Positions 9,914-21,900 of a stretch of DNA of 64,000 nucleotides are shown piece by piece. This stretch comes from Maylandia zebra (taxonomy: Eukaryota > Chordata > Actinopteri > Cichliformes > Cichlidae): NCBI RefSeq assembly GCF_041146795.1, contig NC_135175.1, positions 36,762,669 through 36,826,668 on the forward strand, written 5' to 3'. How positions within the stretch are numbered: position 1 is the first letter of the stretch; every line of letters starts with the position of its first letter. The notes beneath the pieces were generated by a model. That model was not told the DNA's origin, did not search any database, and saw only the letters and a list, made by a program, of their open reading frames with translations. The position numbers were made by a program, and so were the translations under genes.

Positions 9914-12900
9914 CACATGCAGGTGGGTGACCCGCCTGAGGAGGCGTGGCCACACACACCTTCCTACTGAGATCAAAGTATGAGGATATAACGTTCAGCC
10001 AGGTCTATGAAGGTCACTTTGTGACGCTGTTTAACAAATTAATCATTCACATGAATCCAATAAAATAATAAATCTGCTAAAACAAAAAAAATAAAACCAT
10101 CATTAAAGAGTTCAGTTTTTCTTTCCTGTCAGAGGAAACCTCAGTTAAACAACTTACTGACCCAGTGAAACAGATTATAGAGGAAACACATGAGAGCAGG
10201 GCGCTTCTAGGATCAGACCTTTGGGGTGCTGAGCATGCAGAGAGCTGCCCATCCAGCCAAGATACACTTTACTCGTCACGATGAGACGTCTTCCCCGTCT
10301 CTGTCAGTCCCTGCATCCTTAAATGTCTCCAGTTGTCCCGAGTTGTCTCTGACTGTCTCCTTGGTGCATTTAAGCCCCTGTTCCTCCCAGTTTTGAGATC
10401 CCTTCCCAGACACCTTAACGCCCACTCACATCCTGGGCCATCTGACCTCAGGAAGTCACATGATAGGGTGGGACCAGGTTTCACAATGAACTCACCCGAA
10501 ACTCTGGCTGATTGGGACCCACACCCAGTTTCACACCTTGGCTCAGGCGATTAGAGGATCATCAGGGGGTCCTTTTGTCCCTCTGTGCAGGGGGAGGGGC
10601 TATCTATACTTTTGTTGTTAAATGTTGTCAATTAAGTACTGCATGCTTTTTATATTTTTAGTAGTGTCACACAAACAGCCAATATTGTCAAAAACAGAAA
10701 TCTTTGGGGCTGCTGAAGCACCCAGGCGGGTTTGGGGGAAGCGCCCCCAAAAAGGGGCTAAAATCGCCCCTGGATGAGGACTGACTGATTCTGTTTCACT
10801 GAGATTCAAGCATCAGTGAGGTTTTTGTCTCAGCGTCACAGCAAAGTTCAGCCCATGTGCAGCGCCGTTGGATTCTGTTCTGAGCGCGCTCAGTGCTGTT
10901 CTTCTTCCATCAGGAGCTGGCGGAGCGCTACGCCCCCCTGCTGCGCCTGCCCATGTCAGAGGTAGGGGGCGCTCTGGAGTCGATCCGAGCTCAGGCGGTG
11001 AAGCGAGGCAGAGGAAACCAAACGTTCAGGGAGACGAGCGTGGCGACGCTGGAGCTGCTGCTGCCGCGAGACGCCAAGAAGGTAACGAAGGCGGCGAGGA
11101 CAGAGGAAGCTACCTGACGGTGTACCTCACGCCACACACTCATCACATGACACACACCGACCCACAATGCTTTGGTCTCCTGTGACGGAGGAGAATGACC
11201 TCAGTGTTTGCTTCCAGGATCCAAAGGTCAGGACGTACCTGGAGACGAGGCTGGACGTGTCGGCGCAGCAGGTGGTGGACAGGTACTCGATTACATCGCA
11301 GGCTGAGTGTGTGTGTGTGTGTGTGGCTATGGAAACTGATAAGATTTTAGCCAATCAGATTCTATTATTGATATCTCTAATTGATTCAGATGTTCATCGA
11401 TTGCCATTGGCTGCGATGTGAGAGTCACCTCCATCGCTAAGCAACAATAAAGACGTCACACTGATACATATTAATTACATTAATTATGTTTACTAAGCAC
11501 GGTGGTCAGCACTGTTGCCGCGCAGCAAGAAGGTCCTGAGTTCAATTCCACCATCAGGCCGGGGTCTTTCTGTGTGGAGTTTGCATGTTCTCCCCGTGTT
11601 TGCGTGGGTTCTCTCCGGGTACTCCGGCTTCCTCCCACCGTCCAAAGACATGCAGCTTGTGGGGATAGGTTAATTGGATAATCCAAATTGCCACTAGCTG
11701 TGAATGTGGGAGTGAATGTGAGTGTGAATGGTTGTCTGTCCCTGTGTGTTGGCCCTGCGACAGACTGGCGACCTGTCCAGGGTGTACCCTGCCTCTCGCC
11801 CTGTGACAGCTGGGATAGGCTCCAGCGCCCCCCGCGACCCTGAAAAGGATAAGCGGAAGTGAATGGATGGATGGATGAAATATGAAAGGTTTTCATTATG
11901 TGTCCAAGGCATTCAACTGTTTCACACTCTTCAGCAGAGAGAGCCTTTTTCTTTCCCATGTTGCTTGTAAGTGGTGGTGTGCTTAATAATGTGGCGCATG
12001 CTTCTTCAGTAGAAAAGGAATGATCGCAGGTGTCTGAGGCTGATGTCGGTGATCCAAACAGCTCTGAGACACAATGCCAACCATGAGTTTGATTGAAAAA
12101 CAACACATTTAATCTTTGTGACACTTAAATACAATTTTATTAATAATTTGGAACGTGGTGTAAAAGTAATGCAGTACTTAATTACTCCTGGGAAAAGGTA
12201 ACTAGTTACACTACTCGTTGCATTACTTTCATGTTACCCTGTAAAACAGCTGCAGCTCACTGTCTCATAATCACTGTTTAAACCTGAGGCACCAACACAC
12301 CTGTAATGAGGACACACACCTCCAACATAGCACAAAGCTGACCGCACAAATCAAAGATGAAGACACACAAAAAATGGTTGCCACGGTGATTCGACTGTAG
12401 AAACAGGAACAGGTAGTAACGAGGCTGCAGCCTGACTGCTCATCAGTTTGTTACCTGTTGAAGTTCAGGCTCTGGCTGCTGAGCCGAGGGGTGGAGTCTG
12501 CACACGCTCAGCTTTCACTCTGGGCTAGCTTAGCGTTAGCATGCTGTCAGTGCAGATGTAAAGAAGTGAGGTTGTGTTAGCAGCACTGTGAGTGTTTCTG
12601 TCCTGGATGCACGTTTCACTTATTTACATTTACATTCATCTTCTTCTTTTGTGCAATAAAAAATGCATTTGGACACACATGGTCACTATTTTCCTCCTCT
12701 GACATCCAAGCTGGAATCAGCTGATCGTAGTGTGAGGACAAGAAGTGGGATCAACAGGACAAATGATTCCAAGCAGCTGGAAAACTGGGAAGCAGAAGAA
12801 CCAGTTCTCCATTCAATACTGTAGTAAAGTGTGTGTGTGTGTGTGCAGGGTCGCTGAGGAGCACGGCCTCAGGAGCATCAAGCTGATCCTGAGTGGGAGG

Positions 12901-13441
12901 ACTCTGTCTGCAGGTCAGTGACCTCACAGCTGCAGTAGTCATGTGATCTGTCAGAGCTGAGCGTGTGTGTGTGTGCAGAGCGGCGTCTGGACGAGCAGGG
13001 CGTGAAGAACCACAGCAAGGTGATGGTGCTGAGGGTGAGCGACGGCGAGCTGAAGCAGCAGCTGACGGAGGAGGAGGAGGAGAGGAGGAGCCAGGAGGAG
13101 AGCGTCCAGAGGACCCAGAAAGGCTTCCAGATCCTGTCAGAGAGAGGTGAGGAAACAACCACGCCTCCAACACACCTTTGCTCAGCCCACAGGTGACCAC
13201 AGCAGGGTGGTGTCCCAGGCTAACAGGTGACCATGTGGGCGTGGCAGTGGGAGGGGCACAGCTGTTTGTTTTTAAATGTCTGCTCCTCTCCATCAGACGG
13301 CAGCGAGGACCCACACACCACACCGTTCCTGGAGATCGCCGACCAGAAAGGAAACCCTCTGAAGATTCCCCCCACGGAGAAGAAGGTGGAGTTTGAGATA
13401 GGACGCAGTGTGGAGGTCGGCACCAGGGGGCGCTGCTGTGT

Positions 13442-13472
<31 letters not shown>

Positions 13473-14048
13473 GCAGGCTCTGATCCTGGCCATGGGCTTC
13501 CATGAGAAAGGTCGCGCTCTGATGAAGAGGAAGCAGCACGATAACGCTCTGTGTCACCTGCTGCAGGCCGACCAGCAGTTCAGGTACGAGCGAGCTGATT
13601 GGCTCTGAGCCGCGTCACAGCTCACCACGAGTTTATCAGCCTTCAGCCTGAGATCAGAGACTCTTCATCCACCGCCACTGTAAACGTCTGAAACTGTGTT
13701 CATGAGACAGGAAGTCCCTGTGTGTGAGCGCAACGTGCACCAGCTTTTCAAAATAAACCTCCAGAGTGAGGAGGTTTTCCAGCACATCCAGCGTGCTGTG
13801 TGTCATTAATGAGGGTTAAAGTCCTGTGTGTGTGTGTGTGTGTGCGTGCGTGCAGGAAGTGCGGCTCGGCGCTGCTCAGCTCCGTGGATAACTACGCCGT
13901 GCTGCAGCTGGACATCGTGTGGTGTTACCGCGCTCTGGAGGCGCTGTCCTGCCTGGAGGATGGGCGGAGCCGCCTGCAGAGAGCCGAGGACTGTTTCCTG
14001 CGTTGCTACGGAGAACAGCAGGAGAGACTGCTGATGATCAAGGTCAGA

Positions 14049-14080
<32 letters not shown>

Positions 14081-16693
14081 GTGTGTTGATGCTGAGGGTG
14101 AAACCATCATCAGGGAACGTGTTCATGTTTGTGACCAACATGAGGGAATAAACTTTCTGGTTTGTATTTGTAGTCCATATTTGTAGTCCATTTCCTGTAG
14201 TCTGAGAATCATTGACCAATCAGGTTTGAGCAGGCTGAGTGGAGGTGAAGACAGGCTGCACTCTGATTGGTCAGCTTCTTAGACGATGCTGAGAGTGAGC
14301 ATGTATGTGACACATTGAGTCTCAGTGGGACGACCTGTGTAAATAAAGTTTTAATGTTAATGTTGTAAACAATGTGAAGCTGAACAGTCTCACTGCAGAT
14401 GTCCACTGTTTACTTCTTACTGGGATGTATCACCATGGTAACACATGCTGATGAGCTATGCTTAAGTTATTGCAGTGAATCTGTAACCTTCAGCCTGTCA
14501 TTGACTTAATGTGTGTGTTGCCAGGGTAACACGGGCAGAGAGGAGGTGCTGTTCCTGCGTCTGTACCTCCTGCAGAGCCTCCTCTCCTACATCGAAGGAA
14601 GCGACTCTGAGGCGCGGCTGCAGCTCTCCAGGGTGAGACTCGGCTTAGCATGAGTGACAGTCCACAATAATCCAGCTGTGTGTGAGTGGCTCACTGAGCT
14701 GCTGTGTGTGTCAGGTGGAGTCTCTGTACGCGCGCCTGCGTCCCGACTCGGAGAAGATGGCTCAGCTGATGGCGCTGGGCTTCAGCGAGAGAGAAGCTCG
14801 GCTCGGCCTCAGAGCCTCCCGGGGCGACCTGCAGGAGGCCGCCATCCACATCAGCACCCGCCGACAGGTAACACCTGACAGGAAGTCAGTTCACCGCCTG
14901 TCGTCGTCCCGTTTGAGTGTTTAATAAAGTTTTATCTCTATTTATCAGGAGCGGGAGGAGCTGAAGCAGAGGGAGAGACAGAAGAGGAGGACGAGGATGG
15001 AGGCCATCTCCGCCCTGATGGAGCTGGGGTTCTCCCAGAGAGACGCCGCCCGCGCCCTGCACCACGCCGACGGGAACGTAGACAGAGCTTACGCTGTCAG
15101 TGGCCCCGCCTCCTCGTACAGGTCTCACAGGTGGAGCCGTGACTGACTCCATGTTCTCCTCTGTGCCATCCCCAGATCCTGCTGGACTCGAGCCAGGATG
15201 CCCAGGCGACCAATAACAACACAGAGGGCGGAGCTAGCCCAGAGATGGTGGAGCAGGTACGCTCAGAGGTCACGTTCAACATTCAAACTTTATTGAACAG
15301 TGACAAGACGAGCAGAGGAAAGCTGGGGGCGGGGCTTCTCTCTGTTCTCCTATAGCTATGTCTCCTCCAGCTGTTCTCTTTCTGTCCCTCCAGCTGTTCT
15401 CCTCCAGCTGTTCTCTTTCTGTCCCTCCAGCTGTTCTCCTCCAGCTGTTCTCTTTCTGTCCCTCCAGCTGTTCTCCTCCAGCTGTTCTCCTCCAGCTGTT
15501 CTCTTTCTGTCCCTCCAGCTGTTCTCCTCCAGCTGTTCTCCTCAAGCTGCTCTCCTCCAGCTGTTCTCTTTCTGTCCCTCCAGCTGTTCTCTTTCTGTCC
15601 CTCCAGCTGTTCTCCTCCAGCTGTTCTCCTCCAGTCCCTCCAGCTGTTCTCCTCCAGCTGTTCTCTTTCTGTCCCTCCAGCTGTTCTCCTCCAGCTGTTC
15701 TCTTTCTGTCCCTCCAGCTGTTCTCCTCCAGCTGTTCTCCTCCAGTCCCTCCAGCTGTTCTCCTCCAGCTGTTCTCTTTCTGTCCCTCCAGCTGTTCTCC
15801 TCCAGCTGTTCTCTTTGTCCCTCCAGCTGTTGTATTTGGGATTCGAGCGGGATTCGGCTGAAGCGGCGCTCAGACTGACAGGTGGAGACGTCCAATCAGC
15901 GACACAGCTGCTGTTGGACAACCAGGGCGTCCTCTCCCCGGAGCTGCTGACCCCGCCCTCCACATCCTCCTCCTCCTCCACACCATCCTCAGAGGAGCCC
16001 AGCTCCGCCTCCAGCTCCCCAGGTAACAGAACCGCCCTTCGTTCATCCAGCATAAACAAAACAAAGTTACAGAACAGGAAGTGTCGATGTTTGAACGAGG
16101 CAGATTTCAGCAGATCTCATCCTTTGTAAGGACCTGAGCTGCCAGATTAGACCTTTCGTCTTCCTCAGTCTCTGTGACTCGTTTTGTCTGACGAGCATGG
16201 AAACTTTTACAGACGTCTCTTTGCTTTTCTCTGAAACTGAGAGCTCACAGGGTGAAACTCGTTTAGAGCAGGTTCATCTTCATCTCATCAGGCACTGTGA
16301 AAACATGCTAACCAAACCAGCCAATGGGGCTTCAGTGAGGACGGTCATGTGGTTTAGAAACCCATCATCGTCCAATAGAAAGCCTGAGTGACCCGACGAG
16401 CTGAGGAATGTACCTCAGAGGTGTAGTTGTGATTTCACACAGACTGTCAGTCGGAGATTAAATGTTTAAAATAGAATCAATAAAAACCCTTAAAGACAAA
16501 AACAGAAAAGAAAAAAGTCACATGATCTAAAGTCTGCTTGTGTGACCCTCCAGAGGACAGCGAGCTGGTGAGCGAGGTGCTCGAGGACATCGCCCCCCAC
16601 GAGGAGGACTACCTGGACCTCACGCTGGAGGAGGAGAGCGAGCTCATCTCTGCCATGAAGGCGTACCTGCACCGTGAGCCCGCCCACACCTAG
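9782..16693 (+). CDS. nub1: NEDD8 ultimate buster 1
   Basis: Adaptor that binds NEDD8 and its conjugates and delivers them to the proteasome. Exons: 9777-9922 (ATG 9782), 10914-11081, 11218-11282, 12849-12913, 12979-13146, 13297-13385, 13477-13583, 13856-14042, 14525-14632, 14715-14867, 14949-15095, 15176-15256, 15827-16022, 16554-16693 (TAG). All are GT-AG and phases join to an unbroken 604 residues, close to the human length. Residues about 80-150 form the ubiquitin-like domain, followed by a Glu-rich helix (170-195) and a helical middle with [11 protein letters not shown]. Three UBA domains carry LGF at about 377-415, 434-469 and 489-528. The C-terminus is acidic ([13 protein letters not shown]). 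Exon 2 encodes a GQQ repeat. The donor at 13386 (GTGGAG) is weak. The acceptor of exon 13 in this list follows a tandem array of similar acceptors. Identity is from recalled family features. Confidence 0.95.
10197..10772. mobile_element. Possible MITE in nub1 intron
   Basis: Starts CAGGGCGCTTCTAGG and ends AAAATCGCCCCTG, giving short imperfect inverted ends (CAGGGGCG type). Flanks ATGAGAG and ATGAGGA could be a decayed target duplication. No coding content. Confidence 0.35.
11495..11880 (+). mobile_element. tRNA-type SINE in nub1 intron
   Basis: The head has tRNA-like promoter sequence (GCACGGTGGTCAGCACTG, then GAGTTCAATTCCACC as a B box). The body includes GTTTGCATGTTCTCCCCGTG and CTGGGATAGGCTCCAGC, and it ends in a (GGAT)n tail after GGATAAGCGGAAG. 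This is a widespread fish SINE layout. The flank from 11880 to 12240 looks repeat-derived but was not placed. Confidence 0.6.
12240..12800. other. nub1 intron, nothing recognised
   Basis: Single-copy-looking intronic sequence with no coding, RNA or repeat feature that could be supported. Confidence 0.4.
13421..13435 (+). promoter_or_regulatory. CTCF-like motif
   Basis: CACCAGGGGGCGCTG matches the CTCF core (CCASYAGRKGGCRS) on the plus strand, inside a nub1 intron just past a donor site. Sequence match only. Confidence 0.4.
15361..15826 (+). repeat. Minisatellite made of reiterated splice acceptors
   Basis: About 25 tandem units of 14 bp (CTGTTCTCCTCCAG) and 23 bp (the same with a TTTCTGTCCCTCCAG end) fill the end of a nub1 intron. 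Each ends in a pyrimidine tract plus CAG followed by CTGTT, the same layout as the genuine acceptor at 15826/15827. No forward frame contains a stop because the only adenines are in CAG and one TCAAG. Confidence 0.9.
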
Positions 16694-17000
16694 TGACACG
16701 CTCGGGCCGGGTCGAGTGTTGTCGCTGTGTAGAACAAACACGCGCACACACAGATCGTCCTGCAGTCGGGGAGTTCAGAGCGGCGTGCCAATGTGGAGAC
16801 AGTGACGATCATCTGTTCAGCAATAATTCAGAGTCCTGCCGCTCAAACCGCACAGGTGTATCAGTTTAATCAGTGACATCATCAATGACATCATTGTTGG
16901 TGATGTTGGATCAAAGCGGAGTCTCAGTTTGTGTCTGAGCGGTTTCCTGTTGATTCTTTGGTTGTGATGGAGCCAATAAAGACGACACAAAGTGTTTCTG
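16693..17000 (+). terminator. nub1 3' UTR with poly(A) signal
   Basis: AATAAA at 16975-16980 lies 282 bp past the nub1 stop, followed by a T/G-rich stretch (TGTTTCTGTCTGTCTG), a normal cleavage signal layout. Confidence 0.75.
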
Positions 17001-17969
17001 TCTGTCTGTCTGTCTGAAAACACAAAAACACAAAAGCAAAAACACAAAAGCAAAAACACCAGGTCAGTGAGAAGAACAGAGACTGAAGCTGATTGGTGGT
17101 GGAGGAGGTGTAGCATGGGGGTTAGGGTGGTGCATCAACAGACTCAGTCTTCACTCTGAGTCTCACTCTGCACTTCAGGCTCGAACCCTCAGAACCTTCC
17201 AGAAGAACTGTGAGACAAAGCTGAGTCTGAGCAGGAAAGGCTGCTACAGTGGCTTACAAAAGTATTCAGCCCCCTTGAACTTTTCCACATTTTGTCACAT
17301 TACAGCCACAAACATGAATCAATGTTATTGGAATTCCAGGTGAAAGACCAACACAAAGTGGTGCACACGTGAGAAGTGGAACGAAAATCATACATGATTC
17401 CCAGTGTTGGGAAGGTTACTTTTAAAATGTATTCCATTACAGAATACAGATTACATGCCCCAAAATGTATTCTGTAATGTATTCCGTTACGTTACTCAAT
17501 GACAGTAACGTATTCTGAATACTTTGGATTACTTAATATATTATCATGCTTTTTACAACAACGTGAATGTACTATTGCTGTGTGATTTATTACTATTACT
17601 GAAGGTCCGCGACTCCGAACCGTAGTAAAGGGACCTCTGACTAATACGGCGGGGTCCCTGTCGGCTCGTAGCCGAAAAATAGCTTTACTTTGTTGTGTGG
17701 GTCAACTTTTCTTGCGAGAGACAGAGAGAGGCGTTGAAAGGCTGCTCCAACGGAGCTTATTGTTTTCGGAGGAAAACACGAACACGGTGTACAGTCGAGT
17801 CTTAATAGCTTACTTACAACTGGGCTCGTCAGGCTCTCTTCTTGGCTGCAGTGGTTATTATTATATTTACATGCTTCCAGCTCCCGTTTCTGCTCGATGA
17901 CAACTCGTACCTTTCCACTCCCCTTTTTCTCCCTCCTCGCGCTCACAGACCCATAACGTGTATGGCAGT

Positions 17970-18551
17970 TGTTACGACCCGTCTAGGGCCAGGCCATAAC
18001 ATGAGCGAGGCACTCGCTTCCCCCCCCAAGACCCAAGCAGTCACACGCAACAAATCCGTTAGATGTGAAGTGATTTATTTACAATGTGAATAAAGAGAAC
18101 CAAAACGGGAGTGTCAACACTTCAGGGTGAGCCAAGGCCAAAACAATAAACAAAACAAACCTACACAAATCCCGCACCCCTGACCTCACCAAAATAAAGT
18201 CAAAATAAAGACAGAGTCTGACCTCCTTAACCAACTCAAAACAGGAGAAAACGGGTGATCAAAATAAACGGCAGCTCACCCCTACCCACTCCACTTCCAC
18301 AATTCTCGCACGTATACTGCAGCCAGCGGCTACCACAGGACTACTGCTGGGTGATGAGGAGAAATGCGAGGACCTCTCCCGCTGTAGCACTCCAGCCTCC
18401 TTTTATTGGGCGGGTCCTCCAGCTGGATCCAATCACGCCGGGGCAGTAAGTCCACACACCAATCGGAACAGGGCCCTGGCACAGCTAAATTAACATAGAC
18501 AAAAACACAGCACCTGCACAAACAAACACACGGACATACAAGTTCGTAACA
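17970..18551 (-). mobile_element. Solo LTR inside the hAT
   Basis: 582 bp, starting TGTTACGACC and ending GTTCGTAACA, with inverted tips TGTTACGA/TCGTAACA and a 4-bp target duplication CAGT (17966-17969, 18552-18555). On the minus strand it has a GC-rich block followed by CCCAATAAAAGGAGG, a plausible LTR promoter. No internal retroviral-type sequence, hence a solo LTR; Gypsy-like by layout only. Confidence 0.65.
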
Positions 18552-18794
18552 CAGTCCATTCTCCCTGCAGCACGGACTACACTGCCCATGATGCTACATT
18601 CTTTAGAGCTATGCTTGTAGCATTCTGCCTGTTAGCTTAGCACAACAACAACAACGAAAAGGCGCTCTCTCACCCAGGAAACACACAGTCGCAGAGAGAG
18701 AGCGTCGCCCTGTAACCATGGCAACCGTAACGCTGCCGCCTGGAACAACAGAACGTAGCTGTCAAACAAAACCCAAACAGTCCTGACCCACGAC

Positions 18795-19814
18795 CAGAGA
18801 TGGGCAGTAACGCGTTACTTGTAACGCGTTACTGTAATCTGATTACTTTTTTCAAGTAACGAGTAAAGTAAGGGATTACTATTGCAAAATCGGTAATTAG
18901 ATTACCGTTACTTTCCCGTAGGAACGCTGCGTTACTGCGTTACTAAAACCGTGATTTTTTTTGCGAGAATGTCTCATGACAGTGACGTAAGCAAGTGCGA
19001 CGTTGGTGACAGTAGCTGTGTGCAGATCAACAATGGATAATATATCGAGTGCGGGAGAGAGTATGAGCGTGCAGCGTTTAAAGTGTGGAAGTACTGACCT
19101 TACTTTGAGTTTGATTCCATAAAAAGTGACAAAAACATTAGTGTCCGCTGTGCGTGGGAAGAAAACTTCTTTTTACAGCGAAAAAAAACCCTAAACTTCC
19201 GAGCAAGCACCGAGTAGCTACGACGTAATGGGAAACTCACAGAGACACTCGCGCGGATTCTTCAACTGACCGCAGCACACCTGCACCAGGGTAAACCTCC
19301 GCCTACCCTGCTCCTGCTTTACAGGTGAAAATAGAGCAAAAGGACCGCTGAGTCTTTGACTTTATTTATTTTCTGCTGTGTTTTACTTGCATCTGTTTGA
19401 AAGAGTGAGTGTAAACACAAAAAATATTTTATTTTATGTGCTGGAATGTGTAGAAAATAGGTTTAAATGTTAAACTAATTTATTCAAGTCAGAGAATGTT
19501 GCATATAATTAAATTTTTGCTTGATGCAAAAAGTTAAAAGATTAAAACTAATAAAACAAGTTAAAAAAAGAGACTTTTCCATTTGATTACATTTTGTATG
19601 ATGGATTATGCAGAAAAAGTAGAATTGGGCTGAAAGATCTATCACTTTATCAGCTCTTCAGGTTGTAAATCGTGTTTTTAAAAAGTAACTAAGTAACTAA
19701 GTAATTAATTACTTTTGAAAATAAGTAATCAGTAAAGTAACGGGATTATTTTTATGGGGGAGTAATCAGTAATTAGTTACTGATTACTTTTTTCAAGTAA
19801 CTTGACCAACACTG
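18795..19814. mobile_element. Second nonautonomous hAT, nested in the first
   Basis: Ends CAGAGATGGGCAGTAACG and CAAGTAACTTGACCAACACTG share a GTAA-rich inverted end. The 8-bp target duplication is CCCACGAC (18787-18794) against CCCGCGAC (19815-19822), one mismatch. 1020 bp, no coding region. Confidence 0.85.
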
Positions 19815-20058
19815 CCCGCGACAACATGAAACAGGAAAGTACTGCAGTGTAATCCATTTATTTCAACAAAGTAACTGTATTCTGAATACCACCTTTTTAA
19901 ATGGTAACTGTAACGGAATACAGTTACTCATATTTTGTATTTTAAATACGTAACGGCGGTACATGTATTCTGTTACTCCCCAACACTGATGATTCCAAAC
20001 ATGTTTTACAAATAAATAACTGCAAAGTGGGGTGTGCGTAATTATTCAGCCCCCTGAG

Positions 20059-20884
20059 TCAACACTTTGTAGAACCAGCTTTTGCTGCAGTTCCAGCTGC
20101 CAGTCTTTCAGGGTCTGTCTCTACCAGCTTTGCACATCTACAGACTGAATCTTTGCCCATTCTTCTTTGAAACAGCTCCAGCTCAGTCAGATTAGATGGA
20201 CAGTGTTTGTGAACAGCAGTTTTCAGATCTTGCCACAGATTCTCGACTGGATTTAGATCTGGACTTTGACTGGGCCAGTCTAACACATGGATATGTTTTG
20301 TTTTAAACCATCCCAGTGTTGCCCTGGCTTTATGTTTAGGGTCGTTGTCCTGCTGGAAGTTGAAGCTCCGCCCCAGTCTCAAGTCTTTTGCAGACTCCAA
20401 GAGGTTTTCTTCCAAGACTGCCCTGTATTTGGCTCCATCCATCTTCCCATCAACTCTGACCAGCTTCCCTGTCCCAGATGAAGAGAAGCCCCCCCAGAGC
20501 ATGATGCTGCCACCACCATATCTGACAGTGGGGATGGTGTGTTCAGAGTGATGTGCAGTGTTAGTTTTCCACACATAGCGTTTTGCATTTTGGTCTCATC
20601 TGACCAGAGCAGCTTCTTCCACATGTTTGCTGTGTCCCTACATGGCTTGTGGCAAACTGCAAACGGGACTTCTTATGGTTTTCTGTTAACAATGGCTTTC
20701 TTCTTGCCACTCTTCCATAAAGGCCAACTTTGTGCAGCGCACGACTAATAGTTGTCCTATGGACAGATTCCCCCACCTGAGCTGTAGATCTCTGCAGCTC
20801 GTCCAGAGTCACCATGGGCCTCTTGGCTGCATTTCTGATCAGCGCTCTCCTTGTTCGGCCTTGTTCGATTACACACAGGTGCAC
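20059..20884 (-). pseudogene. Tc1-like transposase, frameshifted
   Basis: Minus-strand remnants cover most of a Tc1 DDE transposase: a DNA-binding N-terminal part (RRALIRNAAKRPMVTLDEL), then WSDET with the first Asp, QQDNDPKHKAR with the second Asp, and SPDLNPVENLW with the Glu of the DD34E triad. Reading requires at least two frame changes between about 20550 and 20650, so no functional protein is expected. Confidence 0.85.
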
Positions 20885-21174
20885 TCTATTTAGTCATTAG
20901 CACTCATCAGGCAACGTCTATGGGCAACTGACTGCACTCAGACCAAAGGGGCTGAATAATTACGCACACCCCACTTTGTAGTTATTTATTTGTAAAAAAT
21001 GTTGGAATCATGTATGATTTTCCTTCCACTTCTCACGTGTGCACCACTTTGTGTTGGTCTTTCACCTGGAATTCCAATAACATTGATTCATGTTTGTGGC
21101 TGTAATGTGACGTAATGTGGGAAAGTTCAAGGGGGCCGAATACTTTTGCAACCACTGTAACTCTAATACTGATT

Positions 21175-21900
21175 AATATATTCCTGCGCTGTATGAGCCC
21201 CTCCTGGATGGCCAAACTCCTCCATAAAGATTATGAACAGAATCAGTGACAAAGTGCAGCCTTGGTGGGGTCCATAACCCACCGGGAGCGAGTCTGACTT
21301 ATTGCCAGCTATGTGGACCAAGCTCTTGCAGCAGTTGTGTAAGGTTCAGATAGCCCGTAGCAAAGACTCCTCATACTCCCGCAGCACCTCCTACAGAACA
21401 CCATGAGGGACACGGTCGAGTGCCTTCTCCAAGTCCACAAAATACATGCAGACTGGTTGGGCAATTTCCCATGCTCCCTCAGGTATCCTTGACAGGATAG
21501 AGAGCTGGTCTAGTGTTCCACGACCAGGATGGAAATTGCATAGTTCCTCCTGTATCCGAGGTTCGACTAACGAACAGACGCTCCTTTCCTCCAAATCACG
21601 CCCCTCCAGGTCACACTGTCATTGCCCGAGTGTTGAAGTCTCCCAGTAAGACGAGTCCCGAGGTGGAGCACCCTCAAGCACCACACCCAAGGACTTCAAG
21701 AAGGCCGGGTACTCTGAACTGATGCTAAGTGCAGACAATCTGGATCTACTTCTAATTGGTGATTTTTGAATCACTCTTGTCTGGTCCCTCACCAAGGACT
21801 GATTTGCCACAGGAGACCCTACCAGAGTGCAAAAGCCCCCCAACAACACAGGATCCCTGGGACACACAAACCTTCCACCACGATGAGGTAGCGATTCACG
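21175..21900 (-). pseudogene. RTE/Rex3-type reverse transcriptase fragment
   Basis: Minus-strand translation gives the RT motif A region YFVDLEKALDRVPHGVL, then further left a degenerate QGC.LS..LFIIFME block. Stops and frame changes break it. It abuts the right end of the Tc1 element. The family is assigned from motif style. Confidence 0.65.

Larger units (their letters stand above)
17402..19988. mobile_element. Nonautonomous hAT inside the Tc1 element
   Basis: Ends CAGTGTTGGGAAGGTTAC and GTTACTCCCCAACACTG are inverted repeats. The perfect 8-bp target duplication ATGATTCC is at 17394-17401 and 19989-19996, as expected for hAT. It is itself split by a solo LTR and by another hAT; without them it is about 970 bp. 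No transposase is visible. Confidence 0.9.
17247..21157 (-). mobile_element. Tc1-like transposon, interrupted by nested insertions
   Basis: Outer ends CAGTGGCTTACAAAAG and CTTTTGCAACCACTG are inverted repeats extended to about 165 bp and flanked by TA (17245-17246 and 21158-21159). Removing the inserted block leaves about 1.3 kb, the usual Tc1 size. The left inverted repeat is split by a hAT at 17402. The transposase on the minus strand is broken, so this copy is dead. Confidence 0.9.

Noticed and set aside
11480..12124. 214-codon open frame on the minus strand in a nub1 intron
   Set aside because: It covers the SINE and its flank; translation of a tRNA-type repeat, not a protein.
12751..13557. 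268-codon open frame on the minus strand
   Set aside because: It lies antisense across several nub1 exons and introns and owes its length to GC-rich coding sequence and GT tracts; it has no domain.
15283..16059. 258-residue repeat protein on the minus strand
   Set aside because: Antisense to the splice-acceptor minisatellite and nub1 exon.
18574..18594. Second ZNF143-like site
   Set aside because: The match (ACTACACTGCCCATGATGC) is weaker and lies inside a hAT element with no nearby transcript start.
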